64,000 nt of DNA, taken from assembly GCA_963576565.1 (NCBI GenBank), contig OY755039.1:137701369-137765368 (forward strand), written 5' to 3'. A model generated the notes under the pieces. That model had not been told where the DNA came from. It searched no databases and was given only the letters and a program-made list of their open reading frames with translations. This stretch comes from Aspidapion aeneum. Its lineage: Eukaryota > Arthropoda > Insecta > Coleoptera > Brentidae. Positions 1 to 8,105 of this stretch are shown here, piece after piece (the stretch's first letter is position 1; the number at the start of each line of letters is the position of its first letter). The translations under genes and the position numbers were made by a program.

Positions 1-209
1 ATCACACACGCCATATTTTCACATAAACTCTAATTTTTGGAATCTACCCCCACCCTTTTATTTGGCTTGCGTTCGGTGGATTTTGTTCATTTTTAAATGG
101 GACCATCACGGCCCAAGACCCAACTTAGGTACCAAATTTCATTAAAATCGGACAAGCGGTTTTTGAGTTATGCGGGTTGGTCGTTACAGACAGACATACA
201 GACAGACAT

Positions 210-246
<37 letters not shown>

Positions 247-390
247 AAGACAGACAGCAAAACAAAAAAGTTTCAAAATCATCTGAAACGCACAGATATA
301 TAAAAATTTTTGAAATCGGAGCAACTTTTTTTTTCTCGAAAAAATTACGATCACCATAGCTCACACTACTTATAGTAGTAGTGTGAGCTA
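1..390 (-). mobile_element. Microsatellite-centred interspersed element, copy 1 (partial, inverted)
   Basis: This matches, in reverse orientation, the complete copies at 29306-30052 and 38213-38965, and is cut off by the window start. It has a (CAGA)n tract at about 187-257, the sequence accaaatttcattaaaatcg beside the tract, and a terminal hairpin at 357-390 with arms tagctcacactac and gtagtgtgagcta. Open frames through it (Thr-Asp-Arg-Gln or Cys-Leu-Ser-Val repeats) are artefacts of the tetranucleotide repeat. Confidence 0.8.
187..257. repeat. (CAGA)n microsatellite
   Basis: A run of CAGA tetranucleotides with a few CATA and GAAA interruptions, forming the core of the surrounding interspersed element. 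The copies at about 29444-29503 and 38350-38423 carry the complementary (GTCT)n tract. Confidence 0.95.
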
Positions 391-498
391 AAATAGCGAC
401 CCATTTCCAACGAACAGGATTTGTCAATTTTTGCCACAAATGCAGTGGTGGAGAGGTATAGTTTTTGCAAAGTCACTTGAATAACTTCTAATACGGGG

Positions 499-946
499 TT
501 CTATCGATTTCATTAAATTTTGCTTCATTCTGCCCTTCAAAAGTTATCCAAATTCATATAAAATCTTCCTGGTATAATTTCAACCCTACCGACAGAGAAA
601 AGGCGCGGCTCTTTGCGGTCCGAACACAAAGTATTTGTTTTCCGACCGACCGAGGCCAGGTGGATGCACGGCACCTGATTGGCAAATTTTTTTGAGATGC
701 GCTTTTATTTGGTTTCAGGTGTTCGTTTCGGGACCCCTTTAGTCGGCAGTATGCAGAGTTAGAAAATAAATCAGTGTCGTTTCTGTAGGTGTAGGAATAG
801 AAAGTTTTATTATCTATTTATATTTCTTTAGTTTCCGCCATAATTAAATGAAATCATTTTCATGAGTATATCTACCGCCGCCCATGTCACTTTCTTTAAA
901 GGATATGCCGATGGTCGGCTTTTATCTTTGTTCAACTGATTTTGCC
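499..946 (+). repeat. Interspersed repeat family R2, copy 1
   Basis: Direct-orientation match to 10009-10432, including ttgcttcattctgcccttca, the gaccgacc segment, and the shared end near ctttgttcaactga. The downstream copy has small deletions and lies against the right end of the palindromic element 8106-10004. No coding potential or terminal repeats recognised. Confidence 0.8.
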
Positions 947-1213
947 TATACCCAGACCAGATATGATCGGATATCTCGTGAAGGCGGACTTTGTTACAAA
1001 TTTCTTCGGTCGGTAGCCATTCTAAGAGAAAAATGGACCGGATAAAAAAAGAAACCCGCTCTGGGGTTCCAAAGGTGGCCGTGGACTCGTGCTAATATAC
1101 CCCTCAACCCCCCTTACATGTATCCATGCAAAATGTGATTCTTTATACATCGTTTTTTTCAATAAAACTTTCAAAATATAATAACCAATAATATTTAGGA
1201 AATAAAAATATTA

Positions 1214-1662
1214 GGGACTTAAGCAATAAAGCCAGTCAAGTCAGTATTTGTGCCAGGCACTATTCTGACAGTTTCGCATTATAAGAACAGCTGTCTTCTG
1301 TCAAAATTAGGCCGCCTTTGTGTATTATAAGAGCCGGAATTACTACTGGATTTATAAATTTTCAATGGAAAACTGTCACAATAGTACTACTACTATGTCG
1401 GTTTAGAACATTTTTCTACGTTGTCCGACGCCTATTCTCCACCTCCTTCGATCCTGACAGGCATCTTCCGTCAGGATTTTTTGACTCATTGATTTTTGGA
1501 TTGACTGTTGCCATTCCAGTTTAGGACGCCCTCTTTTTCTGCGCCCTATTGGTTGCCATTCTAGGACCTGCTTTGGTAATCTTTCGTCGCTCATCCGTTG
1601 TACATGAACTGTCACAATAGTGCCCGGCACAATTACTACCTGGCTTTATTGTAATACGTCCC
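1214..1662. mobile_element. Tc1/mariner-like MITE flanked by TA
   Basis: Ends GGGACTTAAGCAATAAAGCC and, read from the other side, GGGACGTATTACAATAAAGCC form imperfect terminal inverted repeats of about 60 bp. TA flanks both ends (1212-1213 and 1663-1664), the target duplication of Tc1/mariner-type elements. A related right end lies at 49436-49491, also followed by TA. The element was later split by the LINE fragment 1386-1606. It has no transposase, so it is non-autonomous. Confidence 0.75.
1386..1606 (-). pseudogene. LINE-B C-terminal fragment
   Basis: The minus strand encodes RMSDERLPKQVLEWQPIG, then RRKRGRPKLEWQQSI and a WRIGVGQRR end. This is the basic tail of a non-LTR retrotransposon reverse-transcriptase ORF, also seen at 12072-12488, 47415-47780 and 44695-45048. 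It is severely 5'-truncated and ends (at left) in a (TAG)n-type tail. A 15-bp duplication AACTGTCACAATAGT flanks it (1371-1385 and 1607-1621), so target-primed insertion into the MITE is clear. The exact clade (RTE-like or other) is not resolved. Confidence 0.85.
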
Positions 1663-1718
1663 TATTCCAAATAAGTAAAAGGCTAATTTTAATAAAACGT
1701 TTTTTTCTCTTTTTTCAG

Positions 1719-1755
1719 AGCGAGATCGAACCTCTTCTAGAAGGGTTTCCTCTGG
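1719..1755 (+). CDS. lilli: lilli-like exon (37-nt microexon)
   Basis: This short internal exon sits between a pyrimidine-rich acceptor (ttttttcag just before 1719) and a perfect GTAAGT donor at 1756. It enters with two bases of a split codon, reads RDRTSSRRVSS, and leaves with GG, which completes a Gly codon with the first base of the exon at 16827. The other two frames fail: one has an internal stop, and the other leaves a phase that runs the next exon into a stop. That phase match is the main reason for calling it. Its basic, Ser-rich sequence is not diagnostic alone; the family assignment comes from the downstream exons. Upstream exons lie outside the window. A chance acceptor/donor pair remains possible because the exon is so short. 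Confidence 0.5.
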
Positions 1756-1789
1756 GTAAGTAATTTTTTCTTGTTACTTTAAGGCACCC

Positions 1790-2225
1790 ATTGCAAATGT
1801 CCTGTAATTTGATGTAGTTACTTTGTAGTCCTCCTTGCTCCCACCCATCTCCCCTCCTGTCATTCCCCCCACCCTATTCAAAAACCATTTTCGCATAATT
1901 TTATCAAATATAGAGCGATTTCAAAAATTCTTTCTGCATACGCTTTCAGATTTTTTTCCAACACCATGTTACTAGTTCCCCCCCCCTCGACTCTCTCTCT
2001 CTCTCTCTCTCCTCCACGTCATCCTTATTAGTATTAGCTATAACTTTCACAAATATAAAGCGATTGTAAAATTTCTTTCGGCACACGCTTTAAGATTTTT
2101 TTCGACACTATTTTACTAGTTCCCTCTTCCCTCTCTCCTCCCCCACCTTCACTTAATGGAAGGTAACACTGTTCGCGTCCGTAGAAAATTTTAACCTACA
2201 AGTTGGAAAGAAAAAAAAATTAAAT
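1790..2225 (+). repeat. Pyrimidine-rich interspersed repeat R3, copy 1
   Basis: Contains two loose internal repeats (ccaccctattcaaaaaccat; tatagagcgatttcaaa; cacgctttaagattttt) and a (CT)n tract near 1991-2010. Matching copies lie at 21226-21690 and 59697-59834. In both longer copies a MITE with cacccaactgc ends directly follows. Confidence 0.75.
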
Positions 2226-2461
2226 AAAAAAAAACACCCAACTGCTAAATTTACTTGTAACTACTAGTCGCAGTTGGGCACAAAATACCCAATAACCTGA
2301 TTTATGAAAATACAAAACTGTATAATTTCGTAAGTGCGCTTTGGCCATCAAAACTAAAAGTTGAAGCATGTCGTACATTATTATAGGTATACCTATCAAT
2401 TTTGTACTCAACTGCGACTGGTACTAACAAGTAAATTTAGCAGTTGGGTGTTTTTTTTTAT
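2226..2461. mobile_element. MITE with cacccaactgctaaattt ends
   Basis: Arms of about 45 bp, starting with acacccaactgctaaattt on the left and mirrored on the right (ending atttagcagttgggtgt), enclose about 140 bp. A second copy at 21691-21880 has lost most of its right arm. No coding capacity. Confidence 0.8.
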
Positions 2462-2987
2462 TGTCGATAATTTGAAAAATGTACCGTTCTATCCTCTGCC
2501 TGGTTATAAATTAATAAATAAGGAGTTGACCCAACGTTTAGGCGTAAAAAATATTTTTTATATAAGCGTGCTGAAGAGTCCACTTTTCCGCACGCATTTT
2601 AGTGTGGAAAGTGCCACTTTTCCGCACTAGTGCGGAAAAGTAAATTTGTTACGATTTTGAGGTGTTCTATAACATTTAGACCGTTCAAAATACATTTGTA
2701 TCTTTCCTAGCACACGAAATATCCTAAAAATATTCAAATTGACTAAAATTCTGCTATATTTTCGATAAAATAAAGTTTTCAGTAAAATAGGTTCAAATTA
2801 TAAGTTTTAAACCTCCCCGGTATAAATATCGTCATTGTCAATGTCAAACAACAATGAACACTAGTGGTTTTAGATTTGGCATCTTAAATCACCATAGCAA
2901 CAAAGTACAAACAAACTGTCAAAACAAAGCCAATTTTGCAGATACAAGAGTCTTTTGAATTTTTCAAACAAAAAAATCAGATTTTCA

Positions 2988-3044
2988 ATGGATTCTTCGG
3001 ACGAAGATCTACCCCAGTCAGTTCTAGAAGCCGCTAGAATGTGA
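2988..3044 (+). pseudogene. Short acidic N-terminal frame, possible recombinase remnant
   Basis: An 18-codon frame MDSSDEDLPQSVLEAARM followed by TGA. GTGAAT at 3041 could also have acted as a splice donor. The start resembles the acidic Met-x-x-Ser-Asp-x-Glu N-terminus, followed by an amphipathic helix, of insect tyrosine-recombinase-like proteins that go on with a Leu-Leu-Pro-x-Lys-Ser segment. That later segment is not seen here, so the assignment is inference from memory of the family and is weak. The upstream TATA-like sequence and the position inside a hairpin-ended element fit a first exon left behind by internal deletion. Confidence 0.3.
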
Positions 3045-3136
3045 ATAATAATAATTGATTTGATTAAAACGTTTTGAATATAAATAATTTTCTGATTAAT
3101 TTTTAGTTTTTTCCTCACGCTTATAGAAAAAATAGT

Positions 3137-3256
3137 GTACCTAACTCGTGCGTAAAGTGTCTTTTCCGCACTTGATTGCTGGCCAAACTCCGCTATCGCG
3201 TCGTTTGGCCATCTGCAATCGCGTGCGGAAAAGAGGCACTTTCCGCACTAGTTAGG
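3137..3256. repeat. 120-nt terminal palindrome
   Basis: The left arm starts tacctaactcgtgcgtaaag and the right arm ends ctttccgcactagttaggta. The inner arms are cttttccgcac and gtgcggaaaag, with a further inner stem tggccaaac / gtttggcca around the loop near 3193. As single strand it would fold into one long hairpin. Confidence 0.85.
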
Positions 3257-3922
3257 TAAACTACTATTGTAAAGCAAAATCAAACTGATAATAATTTGCA
3301 AAATGAAATTTTCCACCTCGATGATTTTGATCCATAAGATTGACGGATAAAAATCTAGTTAATAGTTTTTCCATTTTCCGGAACAAGATTAAATCAAAAC
3401 TTTAGCTCGAAGAAAATAATTAAGCTAATTAGGCGCTTTCACTGCTTGAGGGAATTAAGGCAGTCAGTTTTTTTGTTGTAAAAGCTTAATGGGTAAATAA
3501 TAATATCAAAGGCGTACACCCCGGGAGAGAATGGATTCTCTTATGAGCTATTTACACCAGTGGCGGCTGCTAGAGGGAGGGCAACCTCCCAAAACTAGAC
3601 AACCAACAGTATTTTTAATTGATTTATTTAAAAAAGTTAAATCGTCCCTTACGACATAATAGGGTATTTGACAAATTTTAGAAAAGAGTTTAGAATGATA
3701 CATAGATCCCTAATTTGCTGCGCAAGATTATTAAAATAGTATATTTTTTCATGGCTACTTTTAAAATCAAGTTTTCTAATTTCCAATTTGAATTTGCCGC
3801 TAAAACCCTCATTTCTAGCATGGCGTTGCAATGACGTCACAGCGCAGTATCGCGGACAGATACACGGCATTCAAGTGTTTATTTGTTTTTGGTCTGTGTT
3901 TTTATTGCTTTTTATGTAAAAA

Positions 3923-4108
3923 ATGTCCTATAAGTGGTGTGTAGTGCCTCAGTGTTCGAATACTTGCATAAAAACACCTGAAAACTATTTATTCATGTGC
4001 CTACAGCAGTAAAAGAACGGAAAAAGTGGCTAGAACTTGCTCGAAGAGACCCAAGGGCCTTATCTAATACATCTTCATTTTACATTTGAGAGGATCACTT
4101 TGATGTGG
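3923..4108 (+). pseudogene. THAP-domain exon, decayed
   Basis: The frame starts MSYKWCVVPQCSN and carries the first C-x4-C pair of a THAP zinc finger. After a frameshift near 3985 it continues FIHVPTAVKERKKWLEL, ARRDPRALS and FYI-stop-EDHF. The stop (TGA) replaces the expected third Cys before x-x-H-F, so the C2CH module lacks one ligand. The exon ends at a possible GTATAA donor (4109). THAP domains bind DNA in P-element-type transposases and in domesticated host proteins. Here the frameshift and stop show a dead copy. A possible last exon of the same gene lies at 4400-4530. Confidence 0.75.
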
Positions 4109-4182
4109 GTATAACTAAATTGTTTCTATTAATTTTTCTCACGTTGTCGTGAACAACTATAATAGGCAGAAAGGTGTACAAA

Positions 4183-4352
4183 TTATTAGGCGTTGCTAGG
4201 CAGTTATTAGGCAGGACTAGGTAGTACCTCTAAATGCAGGATTAGGTCGTGCACATGCAGGCTAAATGTAGGACTGAGCAGTGCATATGCAAGACTAGGC
4301 AGTGCATAGGCAGGACTAGGCAGTACCTACGCAGGACTATGCAGTGTAACCA
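4183..4352 (+). repeat. Minisatellite of about 20-nt units (aggactaggcagtgcata)
   Basis: About eight degenerate units such as aggactaggcagtgcatatg and aggactaggcagtacctacg. It lies in the putative intron between the THAP-domain exon and the possible terminal exon. Frames read through it on both strands (Cys/Thr/Arg-rich) are repeat artefacts. Confidence 0.85.
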
Positions 4353-4399
4353 ATGCAGTACTTCAAGTATTGTATTTTTAACGTTTCTAAATTCCGCAG

Positions 4400-4530
4400 A
4401 ACAAAAATCACTGTTGTTGGCAAAGAAGCCTGCCACCATAAAGAAATTCAGCATTGGCAATTTGGAGCTATCGGCTTTGGAGAATCTGTTTTCCATTGAA
4501 AATGTTTTTTATAAGCAAAACACAAAATAA
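4400..4530 (+). pseudogene. Possible terminal exon of the THAP pseudogene
   Basis: It starts behind the acceptor-like attccgcag and reads QKSLLLAKKPATIKKFSI, then GNLELSALENLFSIE, to a TAA at 4528-4530 that overlaps an AATAAA polyadenylation signal (4526-4531). Its position behind a THAP exon and the built-in polyadenylation signal suggest a C-terminal exon, but no family domain is recognised. The link is inference. Confidence 0.35.
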
Positions 4531-4959
4531 AATCTAATTTAGGACGATAATTCGCACTTTAAACCAAAGCAAACATTACCATCCATAAGAAAATAACACA
4601 GAAAATAGGTTCGTTCGAGGCGTTTACTGTTTTGTGACGTCACTCGCAGCTGATTGGTAGACGGCCTGTTTTGAATCACGTGGCTAATTGTTTTAATTCA
4701 AGGAATTTATTTAATTACAAGAACTATGAATTTGAGAAAAAATTAAACAAAAAAGTTTGTTTTTAGCATTCCCAAGACCTAAAGAGATATCTAAAACTAA
4801 ATATATATTTATTTTTTACTACTGTCAAACACCCTATTGTTTAGTTCTTTTTGTTATCTGTGGTTAACAGCAAGCGATTAATTAAACTTTGTAACGTAAA
4901 TAATTACTAGCCGGCCGCGCCGCGCGGGAAAAGGTTTCAATTTCACCCGTTTTTTAGCG

Positions 4960-5225
4960 GGGTATGAGTGGATGTTCTCGAGCGGGGGAGGTAGGAACGT
5001 GTGTTTTAGTTGAAGTCGGCCATCATCATCGTGCGAAAACGTCCGTTGCCCTTGCTACGAAGCCGGTTCTATCCTTAGTGAAGACGTATGAGTTTGTTTT
5101 GGAGGGGTTGTTAATTTGTGCAAAGTTTGAGATTCGTAGTTTATTCCGAAGTAGAGTTTTAGATAGGTCAAATATGGGCTGAAATGTTTCAAGAAAAGAT
5201 CGTGAAATTAAATGAAATTTTGACA
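4960..5225 (+). repeat. Interspersed repeat R4 (partial)
   Basis: Shares ggaggggttgttaa, gcaaagtttgagattcgtag, ttccgaagtagagttttag and ggctgaaatgtttcaagaaa with 31540-31780. The same is found reversed near 17945-18080. Here the flanking 140-bp tandem units are absent. The 72-codon plus-strand frame inside it is not supported as a gene. Confidence 0.7.
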
Positions 5226-5740
5226 TTTAGAATTTTTTTTGACATTCTGACCCTAAGATTCTTTAACTTCTTAAAAAATTATGAAACGTTTGTATTTATC
5301 ATATTTTGATACCTATTCAAATAAAAATTTTAGATATGGTGTAAAAATATACGGGAAAACCCTGTATTAATGCTCTTAACTCTAACGTATTTGCTGAAAT
5401 TGTGTTGAGTACGCCACTGATATAATATCAGGAAAGCTGGTCGACACAAAACATTGAGTGGCAAAAAAGAGGGTAACGATAAGTTTGTTCTAAGTAGGTT
5501 AAAGGGAAGTTTCACCCCCTGGAAAATAAACGTTGTTTGTGATACCTTATTTTAGTTTAGCAAGGCGTTTATAAAAGTCAACTTTTTTTGTACTTTTCTT
5601 CGTAATAAGCTCAAGGAAAATATAGAAAAACAAATAATATTTTTCTGTTCTTGACCAAGATAAAAGGGGTATTTTAAATTTGAAGTCTTTATCTGTGTAG
5701 TCCACAGTACACCCGTCTATTTTTTAACAGGCTGAATTTA

Positions 5741-5912
5741 GCCATCTCAAAATCCAAGATGGCGGACAAAATTAAAATGTACCCTTCAAAGATGCTTGTT
5801 TATCGTTGTGTTGCGAACATGTTTTAATTATTTTTTTAAATGCAGCACAAGAATAAACGAGCATCTTTGAAGGATACAATTCAATTTCGTCGGTCTTGGA
5901 TTTTGAGATGGC
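5741..5912. mobile_element. Fold-back MITE, perfect 18-bp outer arms
   Basis: Outer arms gccatctcaaaatccaag (5741-5758) and its exact complement (5895-5912), with further mirrored sequence inside (cccttcaaagatgc against gcatctttgaagg). It lies about 140 bp upstream of the mariner remnant. No coding content. Confidence 0.8.
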
Positions 5913-6049
5913 GGACAAAAGAATATATTTGGTCATAACTCTGATTAATTCTCTGCCATGCGCAGTTTGTCCCATTAAAATCGATGGTATAGTTCAAAAG
6001 TTATATTGAAAAAAAATTGTCCGGTTTTTTTTGGCCCACTGTATATACC

Positions 6050-6764
6050 AATGCCTTGCCGAGTCTATTTCTGTTTTCGGTAATGAAGCACCACATTAGT
6101 CAACAGTTTTTCGTTGGTATGAAAAATTCAAGCGTGGACGGATTAGCCTTAGTGACGATCCTAGGCCAGGTGCACTAAAAACGGCTGTCACCCAGGAAAA
6201 CATCGATGCTGTGTGCATGTTTATCGTGAAGATCGACATTTGACATATCGCGAGATTGAGGTTTCATTTGGGATTTCCAAGACCTCAATTCAAAAAACTT
6301 TACATGAAGAATTAGGGGCAAGAAAATTAGTTTCCCGCTGAATAACGCATCTATTAACCGAAGAACAGACAGAAGCTAAAGTCAATTGGAGAAAACTCTA
6401 GACCGCTTTGAGGCAGGAGACTTGAAAAACGTGTACAGCAGTGTCAGTGATGATGAATCGTCGATTTACTCATATGAACCCGAAAATAAACAGTTGTCTG
6501 TTTGGGTGTTCCAAGATGAAGAAAAGCCAACAAAAGTCATCCGTTCTTGAAGCATATCCAAAAAGATGGTCGCGACATTTATTTCAAAAGCAGGTCATAT
6601 AGCAACAATTTCTCTAGAAGACCAAAGGACTGTTACTGCCGATTGGTACCTCACCATTTGTTTGCCGAAAGTCATCGCTGAGCTTCGAAAAATGAACCCC
6701 AAGCGACGAATCATTCTCCACCAAGACAATGCAAGTTCGCACAAAGTACAAAAAACTATTGAAT
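6050..6764 (+). pseudogene. mariner transposase remnant, N-terminal and central part
   Basis: Frameshifted pieces encode the helix-turn-helix region (a VFRWYEKFKRGRISLSD-like stretch and a YREIE segment), the block around the first catalytic Asp (SDDESSIYSYEPENK, where the usual G-D-E has become D-D-E), VTADWYLTICLPKVIAEL, and the second Asp in ILHQDNASSHK. The C-terminal part resumes at 7595 after an inserted LINE (6765-7587). A second copy at 46251-47203 is uninterrupted and supplies the empty-site sequence. Stops and frame changes make it inactive. Mariners are DD34D cut-and-paste transposons of about 345 codons. Confidence 0.88.
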
Positions 6765-7587
6765 ATTTTTTTATTTTTTTTTATTTGTCAAACACACTTT
6801 GTTTATTGTATTACAATCTAGTCAGTAGGACTAATTAGCAATTTTGTTTTAACTTAATTTACTAGAAAAGTCAGATTTAAAGTTAGGGTTTACTCAACAG
6901 TTCTCCCCGCTTTGTTTAGTCTGTAACTCACAATTGTGTTGTGTTTATAGCATTATTTTGTTTTATGTAATTCACTTAGTTTACTAGCTTAAACGGCTTC
7001 ACTCTTTTTAGTCTTCGAACTAGCATAGTATGGTCTAGAAGCTGAATTGCTTCCACATTCACATGCCGATGGAGTCTATCTTCATGGCTTTTTGCCGACT
7101 TTTTTATAGTCTCTGCTACAGTTTCGATTTTTAGATCTCGATGAAGGTCACTATTTCGACCGTACCAAGGTGCATTCACAATGTTTCTTAATACTTTATT
7201 TTGAAATCTCTGTAAAACTAGAATGTTACCCTCTTTAGCACAACCCCATAGTTGAATACCATATGTCCATACTGGTTTCAGTATTTGTCTATAAAGCAGT
7301 ATCTTATTATGAATTGTTAAATTGGACTTCCTTCCAATTAGCTAGTTCATTTTTCTATACCTTATCTCAAGTTCTTCTTTTTTTTCTTAACATGTGCTTT
7401 CCAGCGCAATTTGGCATCAAGTGTTATACCGAGATATTTTGCCTGATTTGAATATGGTACGAGAATGTTGTTAATTGTTATTTGTATGTGATTTATATTT
7501 TTGTTTGTAAAATCAACATGAATTGATTTGGTTTCATTTAATTTTATTCGCCACTTTGTGATCCAACTGTGAACTTCGGTGACTGTG
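6765..7587 (-). pseudogene. Jockey-clade LINE fragment (RT C-terminal part), antisense
   Basis: The minus strand encodes WRIKLNETKSIHVDF, YSNQAKYLGITLDAKLRWK, KPVWTYGIQLWG and NAPWYGRNSDLHRDLKI, the thumb and C-terminal region of Jockey-type reverse transcriptases, then a 3'UTR and a T-rich left end (the poly-A tail). Direct repeats ATTGAAT (6758-6764 and 7588-7594) flank it, exactly where the mariner copy at 46.9 kb is continuous. It is 5'-truncated and lacks the YxDD region. Plus-strand relatives lie at 26196-27085 and 50175-51200. Confidence 0.88.
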
Positions 7588-7594
7588 ATTGAAT

Positions 7595-7851
7595 TTTTAA
7601 CGCAATAAAACGTCGAATTGTTGGACCATCCTCCATATAGTCCCGACCTAAGTCCCAACGATTTCTATACTTTTCCGAAAATCAAGAATGGTCTGCGTCG
7701 TCAAAGATTTCAGTTTCCAGAGGAAGTCGACGCCTTCAAGAATGCAATTTTGACAGTACCAACAAACGAGTGGAATTACAGCTTTGACAACTGGTTTGAG
7801 TGCATGCAAAAGTGCATTAATTTTCGTGAAGAATACTTCGATAAACAATAA
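7595..7851 (+). pseudogene. mariner transposase remnant, C-terminal part
   Basis: Continues the frame of the split mariner: ELLDHPPYSPDLSPNDFYTF, with the third catalytic Asp in P-N-D-F, then a tail ending REEYFDKQ and TAA (7849-7851). The spacing from the second Asp fits a D34D mariner once the LINE is removed. Downstream, attccagctgtat is shared with the second copy (about 47232), marking a common 3' region. Confidence 0.88.
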
Positions 7852-7958
7852 AATCTTTAAAAGTTATCTACTGTTTTATTCCAGCTGTATAGCAAAACTT
7901 AATAGACATCCCTCATATCATAAAATCGTTAGATTTAAGCCAAAAATAAATGTTACTA

Positions 7959-8073
7959 CAGTCCATTTCATAATTTTTGATTAACTTTTTGACAGTTACC
8001 AGCTGGTTATCATAAGAATAACATAGGCCAACGAAAAAAAAGCTGTCCCAAAAATATTGAAATGAACAAACTG
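7959..8073. mobile_element. Small TA-type MITE, diverged copy
   Basis: Ends cagtccatttcataattttt and, mirrored, cagtttgttcatttcaatat. The inner sequence ctttttgacagtta and ataggccaac matches the 122-bp MITE at 50805-50926. More diverged and with unclear right flank. Confidence 0.55.
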
Positions 8074-8105
8074 TCCTTATATGTACCTAAATAACTATAA
8101 TTCTA

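Larger units (their letters stand above)
2578..3256. mobile_element. Element with repeated ttttccgcac motifs and a long terminal hairpin
   Basis: Multiple copies of cttttccgcac / gtgcggaaaag lie at both ends (2583-2640 and 3160-3250). The right end is a 120-nt palindrome (3137-3256). A related element at about 53083-54216 begins ctaactagtgcggaaagtg, the mirror of the end at 3240-3256. A TATA-like box (about 2820) and a short ATG-initiated acidic reading frame (2988-3044) lie inside. It looks like an internally deleted derivative of a larger element whose class is not established. Confidence 0.6.

Noticed and set aside
97..439. Frames rich in Thr-Asp-Arg-Gln or Cys-Leu-Ser-Val (also near 29335 and 38242)
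   Set aside because: Translations of a tetranucleotide microsatellite; they shift phase with repeat length between copies.
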